Source: DASRCB01 sp035653295
GTDB lineage: Bacteria > Acidobacteriota > Terriglobia > Bryobacterales > Bryobacteraceae
Direction: 5' to 3'
DNA: 15,512 nt
Assembly (NCBI GenBank): GCA_035653295.1
Contig: DASRCB010000004.1
Span: 1-15,512, forward strand
The notes below the pieces were generated by a model. That model was not told the origin of the DNA and searched no databases. It saw nothing but the letters and a program-made list of their open reading frames with translations. The number at the start of each line of letters is the position of its first letter. Position 1 is the stretch's first letter. Below, piece after piece: positions 1 through 6,952 of the stretch. The position numbers were made by a program, and so were the translations under genes.

Positions 1-68
1 CAGCACACCCGAAACCGAACCCAACGACGGAGCACCGGCACAGCCCAGCGCGGACCACCGACCACGGG

Positions 69-244
69 CCACGGCTTTTCGGCCCAGCACACAGCGGACC
101 CCGGATCCCGGTTCCCGGACCACGGCTTTTCGGCCCAGCACACAGCCGACGACGGACCACGGGCCACGGACCACGGCTTTTCGGGCCAGCCCAGCGCGGG
201 CCACGGACCACGGGCCACGGACCACGGCTTTTCGGCCCAGCCCA
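69..244. repeat. 51-bp tandem repeat array (about 3.5 copies)
   Basis: Units begin with ccacggcttttcgg at 69, 120, 171 and 222, spaced exactly 51 bp apart. The first 27 bp of the copies at 69 and 120 are identical, through the sequence cggcccagcacacagc. The distal halves of the copies at 120 and 171 both end in gaccacgggccacgga. The fourth copy is cut off near 244, and positions 40-68 resemble the end of a still more degenerate unit. Inside the units are smaller nested repeats of the type ggaccacgg and gggccacgg. No open frame with gene-like character covers the array. It lies downstream of the receptor gene, which ends at 356 on the minus strand. Confidence 0.85.
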
Positions 245-249
245 CCAAA

Positions 250-273
250 CTGACCCCTGTCCCCTGACCCCTG
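250..273. repeat. Short direct repeat, ctgacccctg twice
   Basis: The 10-mer ctgacccctg occurs at 250-259 and again at 264-273, a 14-bp period. It sits between the 51-bp array and the 36-bp-spaced repeat pair, so the whole stretch 1-355 is simple-sequence-like intergenic DNA without a gene. Confidence 0.7.
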
Positions 274-290
274 CCGCGGCAGCGGCCCCG

Positions 291-356
291 GACCCCGGTT
301 CCCGGACCCCGGGTTTTCGGACCCCGGACCCCGGTTCCCGGGCCCCGGCTTTTCGT
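291..356. repeat. 36-bp-spaced repeat pair next to the receptor stop codon
   Basis: A 30-bp element beginning gaccccggttcccgg and ending ttttcg(g/t) occurs at 291-320 and 327-356 with only a few differences. The second copy reaches the stop codon of the receptor gene (complement of 356-358). The ggcttttcg tail resembles the start of the 51-bp unit upstream, so both arrays may derive from one sequence family. On the minus strand this is the immediate 3' flank of the receptor mRNA. It is GC-rich and partly self-complementary, but no U-run follows, so it is not a standard intrinsic terminator. Confidence 0.7.
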
Positions 357-3300
357 CAGAAAATCAGCTTCACCGCCAGTTGCAGGTGCCGCCGATCATA
401 CGTGGACCCGGTGCAGCCGAAGCAGGCGTTCACGGCATTGCTGGTGCCCACATCGGCAGTCGTTCCGTTCACGTACAGGTTGGCGTGGTTGAACAGATTG
501 AAGGTTTCGGCGCGCAGCTGGATGCTGAACCGCTCGGTGATCTTCGTGTCCTTGTAAAGACCGGCGTCCAGATCCCACCAGCCGGGGCCGCGAAATGCGT
601 CCCGGCCGGTCATGTTCGAAGGCCACTTCGTCCCTGGCGCCATGGACATCGGCTCATGCAGGATCAGCGAATCGGGGATGGTCAGGTAGTGGTACACATC
701 CGGCGTGGCGGTGGCGATCAGTCCATTACCATTCACCGGCACCGGTCCGGCGAAGGTGGCGCGCGGCGTATTCAGCGGCAGGACCCCCGCCGCGCTGTCG
801 AAAATACTGAACGGCTGCCCGGTGCGCGCCGTGAATATCGGATTGAAGCTCCAGCCGCCCAGCACCGCATGCGCGAAGCCGCGCAGATTGCCCGTTGGAA
901 TCCGCCATGTTGCGGCCATGGTCAGCCGCTGGCGAATGTCGAACTCGGCGTCGCCGCGATCCAGCTTCGGGTGATACGGATCGAGAAGACCGAACACGAA
1001 GTCCCCATTGTTGATGGTCAGGTTCAGCTGACCGTACTGCCCGGCAATTCCCTGTCCGCCGGCTTCGAAGAACGTCGAGCTCAGGTTGTCGATGGCGTGC
1101 GACCACGTGTAGTTAGCGATCAGGTCCACCCCCGAGCCCATGAAATTGCGCATCGTGAACCGATTGTTCAATCCGTGATAAATCGAAAAGCCTTCGTTCC
1201 CCCGGTAACCGACATTGATGCCCCACCCGGGATTCGGCTGTGTCGAGCAGCCCGCGCTCGCCGTGCAGGGATCGCCGAGGATGAAATTGCCGAACCCGTT
1301 CTGGTTCGGATAGGTGATGGCGTACAGATCGACACCCTTCGATCCGCTGTACTCCACCGCCCAAAGCACGTTGCGCGCAAACTGATGCTCGATCGACGCG
1401 TTCCACATGTGCGCGTATGCGGTCTTGATATGCGGATCGACGATTCGAGCTCCGACGCGCGGCAGCGGCAGAGACCCTCCGCTCCCCGCCAGCGGCCCGA
1501 AGTTATCCGTGGTGACCGGGCCGGAGACGTCCAGCACCGCGTAATTCGGCGGGTTCTGAATCAGGTTGTAGGTCACGTTGCCGAAGTTGCGCTCGTAGCC
1601 GATTCCGTAGCCGCCGCGGACGCTGGTCTTGCCGTTTCCGAACACATCCCAGGCAAACCCGACGCGCGGTCCGAAGTCTTTCCAGTCCGATGCCCACAGC
1701 CCGCCAACCGGACTGTTCGGCGCCAGCTGCATGCTTCCGTTCCGCAGATACAGCCCCAGCTGGTCGTCCGCAAACCCGATTCCCGGCGCGTACCAGTTCG
1801 CGTCCAGGCGGTCGTGCTTGTCGTGCTGCACCCCGAAATATTCCCAGCGCAGGCCCAGATTCACGGTAAAGCGCGGGCGCACTTTCCAGGAGTCCTGAGC
1901 GTACAGAGCACCCTCGCGGAAGCGGTTGCTGCGGCTGAAGTTGGGAGATGTGACCGGCAGCGTGACCTTGCAGTTGTCCGGCGTAACTGCGCAGGGGAAT
2001 TTGCCCTGCGGATCGACGGCAACCTTGATCTGCGAAAACTGCCCGGCCAGCAGGCCATCGAGAGCGCTGCCCAGACTCGTGTCATTGGCCAGCGCGTCCA
2101 CCGCCGTCTGATAGGCAGCGTAAGTGCGATTGTCACGAACGTAATCGAAGCTGCCGCCGAAACGGATCGAATGTGCCCGCCAGGAATGGCTGATGTCCTC
2201 GTTGAACTGAATGATGTTCTGCGGTCCGCCAAATGCGCCGCCGTTGCCTGGCGTGAACGGATTGTAGCCCGGAAATGCGATAGAGTCCGCGCCGATGGTC
2301 ACCAGCCCAATCGTGTTGGCATACATCGTGGGCACGAGTCCGCGGCTGGTCAGCCCCTGTTGCAGGTTGGTCAGCCGGTTGAACACAACCTTGCTCTCGG
2401 AAATCCACGTGGGTGAGAACGTATGGATGAGGGACAACAGAAAGTTGTGGTTGTAGAACGTCTCGCCCAGGTCGTAATTGGCGTAGGGACTGTTCGAGAG
2501 TACCCCCGCCGGGTTCACGGAACTGTACAGAGCGTATCGCCCGTAAAGCTGCGTCTTGTCGGAGATGTTGTAATCGACCCGCTGGAAAGTATCCCAGGTG
2601 TTCTGCGGAAACCCGCCGCCAGCGTCCGTGGGCACCGTATACGCGATATGCGTGAACAGCGGCAGATTCGAAGGCAACGACGCACAGGCCTGGCCGGCGC
2701 AGGGATCGCCTCCCAGCAGGTTGGTCAGGTCCGCGCGATTCACTGTGCCGAACGCGCTCGCCGACGTGCGAAGCTGCCCGAGCGTTTGGAAGAAGTTCTG
2801 CACGTTCGCCGGTGTCTGCGCAATCAGATCCGGAGTGGGGACCCAGGCGAAGCTCTCCGCGTTGCTGCGTACCCGCGTCCACTCCGTGCTGCTGAAGAAA
2901 AAGAGCTTGTTTTTCTTCACCGGCCCGCCAACGGAATAGCCAAACTGGTTGCGCACGAAAGGCGACTTCGCAATCCCGTCTGCGTTGTTCTGGAACGTGT
3001 TCGAAGAGAATCGCGAGACGCGGTTGAACTCGTACGCCGTGCCGTGGAAGTCGTTTGTGCCGGACTTCGATACGACGTTCACGATGCCGCCGGAAGCGCG
3101 GCCGTACTCCGCCGTGAAGTTGCTGGTCATCACCGAGAATTCCTGGACCGCGTCGAGCGGCACCTGCTGGCCTATGTTGCCGTTAAATTCATCGTTGTTG
3201 CTGCCGCCATCGAGCAGGATGTTCGTGGACGCCTCCCGCTGCCCGTTGATCGAGAACCCGGCGCCCCGCGTGCCCAGCCCGACATCGGAGACGTTCCCGG

Positions 3301-3763
3301 CCAGGGCCACGAACTGGTACGGATTTCGCGTCAGGTTGGGAAGCTCCTTGATCTCGTTCTCGGTCACCACCTGGCTAAGCGTCTGTGTTTCCGTATCCAC
3401 GTGTACGGCGGTTTCAGTCACCTCCACGACGGTTGAAGTGGATCCCACTTCGAGGTGAAAATCCTGGCCGATGCGCGCGCCCACCGAAACGGTCAGGCGC
3501 TGCTGCTGTTGGTTGAACCCCGTTGCCGTGACGGCGACCGTGTACTCGCCGGGCTGCAGGTCGGCGATGGTATAGTTGCCGTCCGTGGCGCTCGTCGTGC
3601 TGCGCGAGGTTCCGGTCGCCGACATGGTCGCTCGGACCGTTGCTCCGGCGATCGTCGCTCCGGTTGGATCGAGGATCGTTCCCGTAATTTGCCCCGTCTC
3701 CGTCTGCGCGTAAACGGCGCAGGCGGCAAGAAAGACCCCCGTCAGAAGCCATGTGAGTTTCAT
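356..3763 (-). CDS. Oar-like TonB-dependent receptor with carboxypeptidase-regulatory-like N-terminus
   Basis: Predicted outer-membrane transporter or receptor energised through TonB. The family is expanded in Acidobacteriota, where it is usually linked to uptake of polymers or other large substrates; the ligand here is unknown. Residues 1-20 form a signal peptide ending AVYAQ. Residues about 23-105 form a CarboxypepD_reg-like beta-sandwich (TGQITGTILDPTGATIAGA, then NYTIADLQPGEYTV). Residues about 110-235 are a plug domain with NILLDGG, DAVQEFSV and GGIVNVVSKSG. The remainder is a barrel ending in LAVKLIF, with the terminal aromatic residue typical of proteins inserted by BamA. At 1135 residues the length is normal for the family. 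The ATG is preceded by a strong Shine-Dalgarno stretch (complement of 3771-3780). Transcription is divergent from the kaiC operon. No break or frameshift was seen. Confidence 0.93.
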   Translation of the reverse strand: MKLTWLLTGVFLAACAVYAQTETGQITGTILDPTGATIAGATVRATMSATGTSRSTTSATDGNYTIADLQPGEYTVAVTATGFNQQQQRLTVSVGARIGQDFHLEVGSTSTVVEVTETAVHVDTETQTLSQVVTENEIKELPNLTRNPYQFVALAGNVSDVGLGTRGAGFSINGQREASTNILLDGGSNNDEFNGNIGQQVPLDAVQEFSVMTSNFTAEYGRASGGIVNVVSKSGTNDFHGTAYEFNRVSRFSSNTFQNNADGIAKSPFVRNQFGYSVGGPVKKNKLFFFSSTEWTRVRSNAESFAWVPTPDLIAQTPANVQNFFQTLGQLRTSASAFGTVNRADLTNLLGGDPCAGQACASLPSNLPLFTHIAYTVPTDAGGGFPQNTWDTFQRVDYNISDKTQLYGRYALYSSVNPAGVLSNSPYANYDLGETFYNHNFLLSLIHTFSPTWISESKVVFNRLTNLQQGLTSRGLVPTMYANTIGLVTIGADSIAFPGYNPFTPGNGGAFGGPQNIIQFNEDISHSWRAHSIRFGGSFDYVRDNRTYAAYQTAVDALANDTSLGSALDGLLAGQFSQIKVAVDPQGKFPCAVTPDNCKVTLPVTSPNFSRSNRFREGALYAQDSWKVRPRFTVNLGLRWEYFGVQHDKHDRLDANWYAPGIGFADDQLGLYLRNGSMQLAPNSPVGGLWASDWKDFGPRVGFAWDVFGNGKTSVRGGYGIGYERNFGNVTYNLIQNPPNYAVLDVSGPVTTDNFGPLAGSGGSLPLPRVGARIVDPHIKTAYAHMWNASIEHQFARNVLWAVEYSGSKGVDLYAITYPNQNGFGNFILGDPCTASAGCSTQPNPGWGINVGYRGNEGFSIYHGLNNRFTMRNFMGSGVDLIANYTWSHAIDNLSSTFFEAGGQGIAGQYGQLNLTINNGDFVFGLLDPYHPKLDRGDAEFDIRQRLTMAATWRIPTGNLRGFAHAVLGGWSFNPIFTARTGQPFSIFDSAAGVLPLNTPRATFAGPVPVNGNGLIATATPDVYHYLTIPDSLILHEPMSMAPGTKWPSNMTGRDAFRGPGWWDLDAGLYKDTKITERFSIQLRAETFNLFNHANLYVNGTTADVGTSNAVNACFGCTGSTYDRRHLQLAVKLIF

Positions 3764-3964
3764 GCCTTTTCTCCCCTCCTTGGCGGCAGGCGGCGGTCAT
3801 CGGTCAAAAGCCGTCTGCCAGCGCTGCAGTCCGAATCGGGGCCGAGCCAGTGCATCCCCGCCGGTGGGGCAGGGACGAGACAAACATTGCGAGCTTATTG
3901 CTTACGCCTTACGTGGCATAACCGCGCGGCCCCATGTTCACCCGAGAAGGCTGCATTATCGTGA

Positions 3965-3993
3965 ATTTTCGGCTTGTATGGTGTTCTTCACAA
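3965..3993 (-). promoter_or_regulatory. Candidate promoter for the TonB-dependent receptor gene
   Basis: Read on the minus strand: a -35-like TTGTGA (complement of 3988-3993), a 17-bp spacer and a -10-like GAAAAT (complement of 3965-3970). Each hexamer matches 4 of 6 bases of the sigma-70 consensus. The implied leader is about 195 nt. It is weak evidence, helped by the local AT-richness. Confidence 0.25.
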
Positions 3994-4030
3994 TGGACAG
4001 TAGCTAAGAACTACAAAACGCGCTAACAGC

Positions 4031-4059
4031 TTGATCGTAAGTACGTTCCGCTGTGTTAT
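4031..4059 (+). promoter_or_regulatory. Candidate promoter for the kaiC-kinase-brkB operon
   Basis: TTGATC at 4031-4036, a 17-bp spacer and TGTTAT at 4054-4059 match the sigma-70 pattern at 4 of 6 bases each. The predicted start is near 4066, which gives a leader of about 180 nt before the kaiC ATG. It lies back to back with the candidate receptor promoter. Confidence 0.3.
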
Positions 4060-4217
4060 GCACAAGGGAACGCTGCCGACTCGAAGGTTGAAGCGCAGGT
4101 GGGTCGCCTGAAGGAAGGTCCTGGCGCTCAGCCGTGCGGCCACCGCGCCGTTTACCCGGAACAGCGCGTGCTAATCTGTCCTTGCTAAAGTCGGGGATGC
4201 CGGAGGGCTTACCTGAT

Positions 4218-4232
4218 CCTTTCGATGAAAGG
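4218..4232 (+). promoter_or_regulatory. Small hairpin holding the only Shine-Dalgarno-like bases of kaiC
   Basis: cctttc (4218-4223) and gaaagg (4227-4232) form a perfect 6-bp stem with a 3-base loop. The gaaagg arm is the only purine-rich Shine-Dalgarno-like stretch ahead of the ATG at 4246, and it lies 13 nt away, farther than usual. Pairing would hide it. The inverted repeat is seen directly; a regulatory role is inference. Confidence 0.35.
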
Positions 4233-4245
4233 CTAAAACGCAACG

Positions 4246-5772
4246 ATGTCACGATTGCGCTCTGAAAATATACCCGCTCGAGGCAAGGGCCTCGTACGCG
4301 TCAGCACCGGAGTCGAGGGGCTGGATGATGTACTCGGGGGCGGGTTGCCGCGGAGCCGCCTGTATCTGGTCGAAGGCGACCCGGGGACTGGAAAGACCAC
4401 CCTTGCTCTCCAGTTCCTGCTCCACGGCCGCGAGCGGGAAGAGCCCGTCCTCTACGTCACGCTTTCAGAAACGAAAGACGAGCTGCGCGACGTCGCGGAT
4501 TCCCACGGCTGGTCGCTCGACGGAGTCAGCCTTTATGAGCTGGAAACGGCGCACGACCCCGCCGCCGATGATCAGGAATATTCGGTGTTTCACCCTGCCG
4601 AAGTCGAGCTTGGGGAGACGATGACTCGCATTCTGGACCAGGTGGAGTCCGTGAATCCCACCCGCGTGGTCTTCGATTCTCTTTCGGAGATGCGCCTTCT
4701 GGCTCAGGGACCGCTGCGATACCGCCGCGAAATCCTGGCCCTGAAGCAGTTCTTTGCCGGCAGGAAGTGTACGGTTCTGCTTCTCGACGATCGCACCGCT
4801 CAGGAGAACGATCTCCAGTTGCAGAGCATCTCCCACGGCGTGATCCGGCTGGAGCGGGTGAATACAGACTATGGCGTGACCAGAAGGCGGCTCCACGTTG
4901 TGAAGATGCGAGGCGTCCGCTTCCGTGACGGGTACCACGACTACGTCATCGATACCGGCGGTATCGCCGTCTTTCCGCGCCTGGTCGCGTCGGAGCACCC
5001 GGGAAACCACGTCCGGGAGAAGGGGTCGGGCGGCCTCGCCCGTCTCGACGAATTGCTGGGCGGCGGTTTGGAACGAGGCAGCAGTTCGCTCATACTCGGT
5101 CCGGCAGGCTCGGGTAAGTCGACCCTTGCGACTCAGTTTGCATGGGCGGCATGCAACAGGGGCGAACGCGTGTGGTGGGCCATGTTCGAGGAAAACCGCG
5201 ACACGTTCGTGGAGCGCAGCTCAGGCATGTCGCTGAATGTCGATAGCTTCCTCGAACAGGGGCTGCTGCAACTCGAGCAGGTGGATCCGGGGGAACTGTC
5301 TCCCGGCGAGTTCGTCGCCCATGTCCGCCGAGCCATCGAATTGGACGGCATACGGATGGTGGTTATCGATAGTCTCAACGGCTATCTCAACGCCATGCCG
5401 AACGAGAAGTACCTTCTGCTGCAATTGCACGAGCTGCTGACCTACCTGGCGCAAAGGGGCGTCATGACCATTCTGATCGTCGCGCAGCACGGGCTAATGG
5501 GTCGCATGGATACGCCTCTGGAACTCAGCTACCTGGCGGATACCGTTTTGTTGCTCCGGTATTTCGAGGCCGAGGGGGAAGTGCGACAGGCGCTCTCGGT
5601 CGTCAAGAAAAGAAAGGGCGGCCATGAGCGGACCATCCGTGAGTTGAGGTTCGCCAACGATGGCATTCACATCGGCGAGCCGCTCCGTGAATTCGCGGGC
5701 GTGTTGACCGGGGTTCCGCGGTTTGTGGGCGCCAGGGCGAAGCTCTCCAGGGCCGACGATGGTGAAAGCTAA
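4246..5772 (+). CDS. KaiC-family two-domain RecA-like ATPase
   Basis: Cytoplasmic P-loop ATPase with the tandem architecture of the circadian protein KaiC (508 residues against about 519). Domain I has Walker A GDPGTGKT at 44-51 and Walker B VVFD at 141-144. Domain II has GPAGSGKS at 285-292 and VVID at 372-375. Domain II keeps the paired catalytic glutamates (FEE, E315-E316), whereas domain I has S74-E75 where KaiC has two glutamates. At the KaiC autophosphorylation segment, T423 and S428 align with T426 and S431, but Y429 replaces T432. The C-terminus keeps the family-like GVLTGVPR. The gene overlaps the next kinase gene by 14 bp. No kaiA or kaiB is in the window, so a clock role cannot be claimed; most such non-cyanobacterial proteins have unknown roles, probably in signalling. 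The ATG has only a weak, distant Shine-Dalgarno. Confidence 0.9.
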   Translation: MSRLRSENIPARGKGLVRVSTGVEGLDDVLGGGLPRSRLYLVEGDPGTGKTTLALQFLLHGREREEPVLYVTLSETKDELRDVADSHGWSLDGVSLYELETAHDPAADDQEYSVFHPAEVELGETMTRILDQVESVNPTRVVFDSLSEMRLLAQGPLRYRREILALKQFFAGRKCTVLLLDDRTAQENDLQLQSISHGVIRLERVNTDYGVTRRRLHVVKMRGVRFRDGYHDYVIDTGGIAVFPRLVASEHPGNHVREKGSGGLARLDELLGGGLERGSSSLILGPAGSGKSTLATQFAWAACNRGERVWWAMFEENRDTFVERSSGMSLNVDSFLEQGLLQLEQVDPGELSPGEFVAHVRRAIELDGIRMVVIDSLNGYLNAMPNEKYLLLQLHELLTYLAQRGVMTILIVAQHGLMGRMDTPLELSYLADTVLLLRYFEAEGEVRQALSVVKKRKGGHERTIRELRFANDGIHIGEPLREFAGVLTGVPRFVGARAKLSRADDGES

Positions 5773-6919
5773 GCCCGAAGCGAATGCCCTGATCGTTTTC
5801 TTCTACCTCCGCCGCGACGTGGAGCTTGTCTGCCAGGCGCTGACGAGGGCCGGGATTCAATGCAGACCATGTCACTCCGCCGCGGAATTCGTCCGCGAGA
5901 TGGATGGCGAGGCCTCGGGGGCCATCATTGCCGAGGAGTGCCTGACCGGCGAGGCGTTCACCAGCCTGAAGGCCTGGATCGATCGTCAGCCTCCCTGGTC
6001 GGACTTTCCTCTCATCGTGCTCACGACCGGCGGTGAATCCACCGGAGCCAGCCTGGAAGGGTCGCGGCGGATTCGAGAGCTTGGAAATGTTACGCTGCTC
6101 GAGCGCCCGCTCCGGATCATAACTATCGTGAGCGCCGCGAACGCGGCCATCCGCAGCCGCGTTCGCCAGCACCAGGCGGAGGCTTATATATCCGAACTGA
6201 AAATGGCCGAAGAGGCGCTCACGGCCCAGGCCGGACAGCTGGCTCGTTCGAACGCCGACCTGCAACAGTTCGCGTATGTAACAAGCCATGACTTACAGGA
6301 GCCGCTGCGCACCATGGCGAGTTTCGCGCAGATGCTGTCCAGGAAATACACGGGAAAGCTGGACGCGGATGCGGACGAGTATCTTTCGTTCATCATCGCC
6401 GGAGCAAGCCGCATGAGGGCGCTGATCGATGACCTGCTTACGTATTCCCGCGTGCTGAACGTGGAAACCAGCGCACGCACCCAGGTAAGAGTGTCGGACG
6501 TCGTGCACTGGGCAATCATGAACCTCCAGACGCTCATCGACGAGACAAGCGCCGATGTTATTTACACGGAGCTGCCGACGGTCATCGGCGACACAGTACA
6601 GTTAGTGCAGTTGTTTCAAAACCTGATCGGCAACGCCATCAAGTACCGCGGGCGCGAGGTTCCGAAAATTCGCATCACGTGCGAGAGTCGTCCCGGAGAG
6701 TGGCTCTTCGCCGTCCAGGACAACGGTATCGGTATCGCGCCGCAGTACGCGGAGCAGATCTTCGGTGTGTTCAAGCGCCTTCACAAACAGGATGTGCCCG
6801 GCACCGGCATCGGTTTGGCCATCTGCAAGCACATTGTCGAAAAACACGGCGGCAGGATCTGGGTCGAGTCGCGCGAGCAGGATGGGGCGACATTCTACTT
6901 CACGATAGCCGACGGCTAA
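5759..6919 (+). CDS. Histidine kinase with N-terminal pseudo-receiver domain
   Basis: Predicted soluble sensor kinase of 386 residues. Residues about 8-130 read as alternating strands and helices of a receiver fold: LIVFFYL, then AIIAEECL, LIVLTTGG and VTLLERPL. The acidic pair after strand 1 is missing, the phospho-acceptor Asp position is Glu (E59 or E60), and the conserved Lys is Arg (R117). A helical linker (about 131-165) leads to a HisKA domain with H177 in SHDLQEPLR, then HATPase_c with N-box QNLIGNAIKY (287-296), G1 DNGIGIAP and G2 GTGIGLAI. The start at 5759 is preferred over an upstream in-frame ATG at 5723 because AGGG (5749-5752) lies 6 nt before it. It overlaps the kaiC stop, suggesting translational coupling. 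No membrane segment and no adjacent response regulator were seen, so the target is unknown. Confidence 0.88.
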   Translation: MVKAKPEANALIVFFYLRRDVELVCQALTRAGIQCRPCHSAAEFVREMDGEASGAIIAEECLTGEAFTSLKAWIDRQPPWSDFPLIVLTTGGESTGASLEGSRRIRELGNVTLLERPLRIITIVSAANAAIRSRVRQHQAEAYISELKMAEEALTAQAGQLARSNADLQQFAYVTSHDLQEPLRTMASFAQMLSRKYTGKLDADADEYLSFIIAGASRMRALIDDLLTYSRVLNVETSARTQVRVSDVVHWAIMNLQTLIDETSADVIYTELPTVIGDTVQLVQLFQNLIGNAIKYRGREVPKIRITCESRPGEWLFAVQDNGIGIAPQYAEQIFGVFKRLHKQDVPGTGIGLAICKHIVEKHGGRIWVESREQDGATFYFTIADG

Positions 6920-6952
6920 TGGTCGCGGCCCTTTCCGCTGCACACTATAGGA

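Larger units (their letters stand above)
3764..4245. other. Divergent intergenic region, receptor to kaiC
   Basis: This is 482 bp between two divergent starts. About 3950-4070 is visibly more AT-rich than its surroundings and holds the best promoter-like sequences for both directions, listed separately. Short open frames across the region have no ribosome-binding site and no recognisable product. No tRNA, known riboswitch or terminator was recognised, although 4120-4232 contains GC-rich complementary segments that could fold in the kaiC leader. Confidence 0.7.

Noticed and set aside
69..356. CRISPR array or intrinsic terminator in the repeat region
   Set aside because: The tandem units are contiguous and degenerate with no unique spacers, and no U-run follows the GC-rich inverted segments.
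380..3436. Two long open frames on the plus strand (678 and 337 codons) opposite the receptor gene
   Set aside because: They lie entirely antisense to a clear TonB-dependent receptor. Their products are Arg/Val/His-rich without domains, as expected for antisense shadows in GC-rich genes.
4004..4252. 82-codon minus-strand open frame between the receptor and kaiC
   Set aside because: No ribosome-binding site, no recognisable domain, and it covers the candidate kaiC promoter and leader.
4246..5772. Calling the ATPase a circadian clock KaiC
   Set aside because: No kaiA or kaiB is in the window, and one phosphorylation-site residue and one CI glutamate differ. Only family membership is supported.
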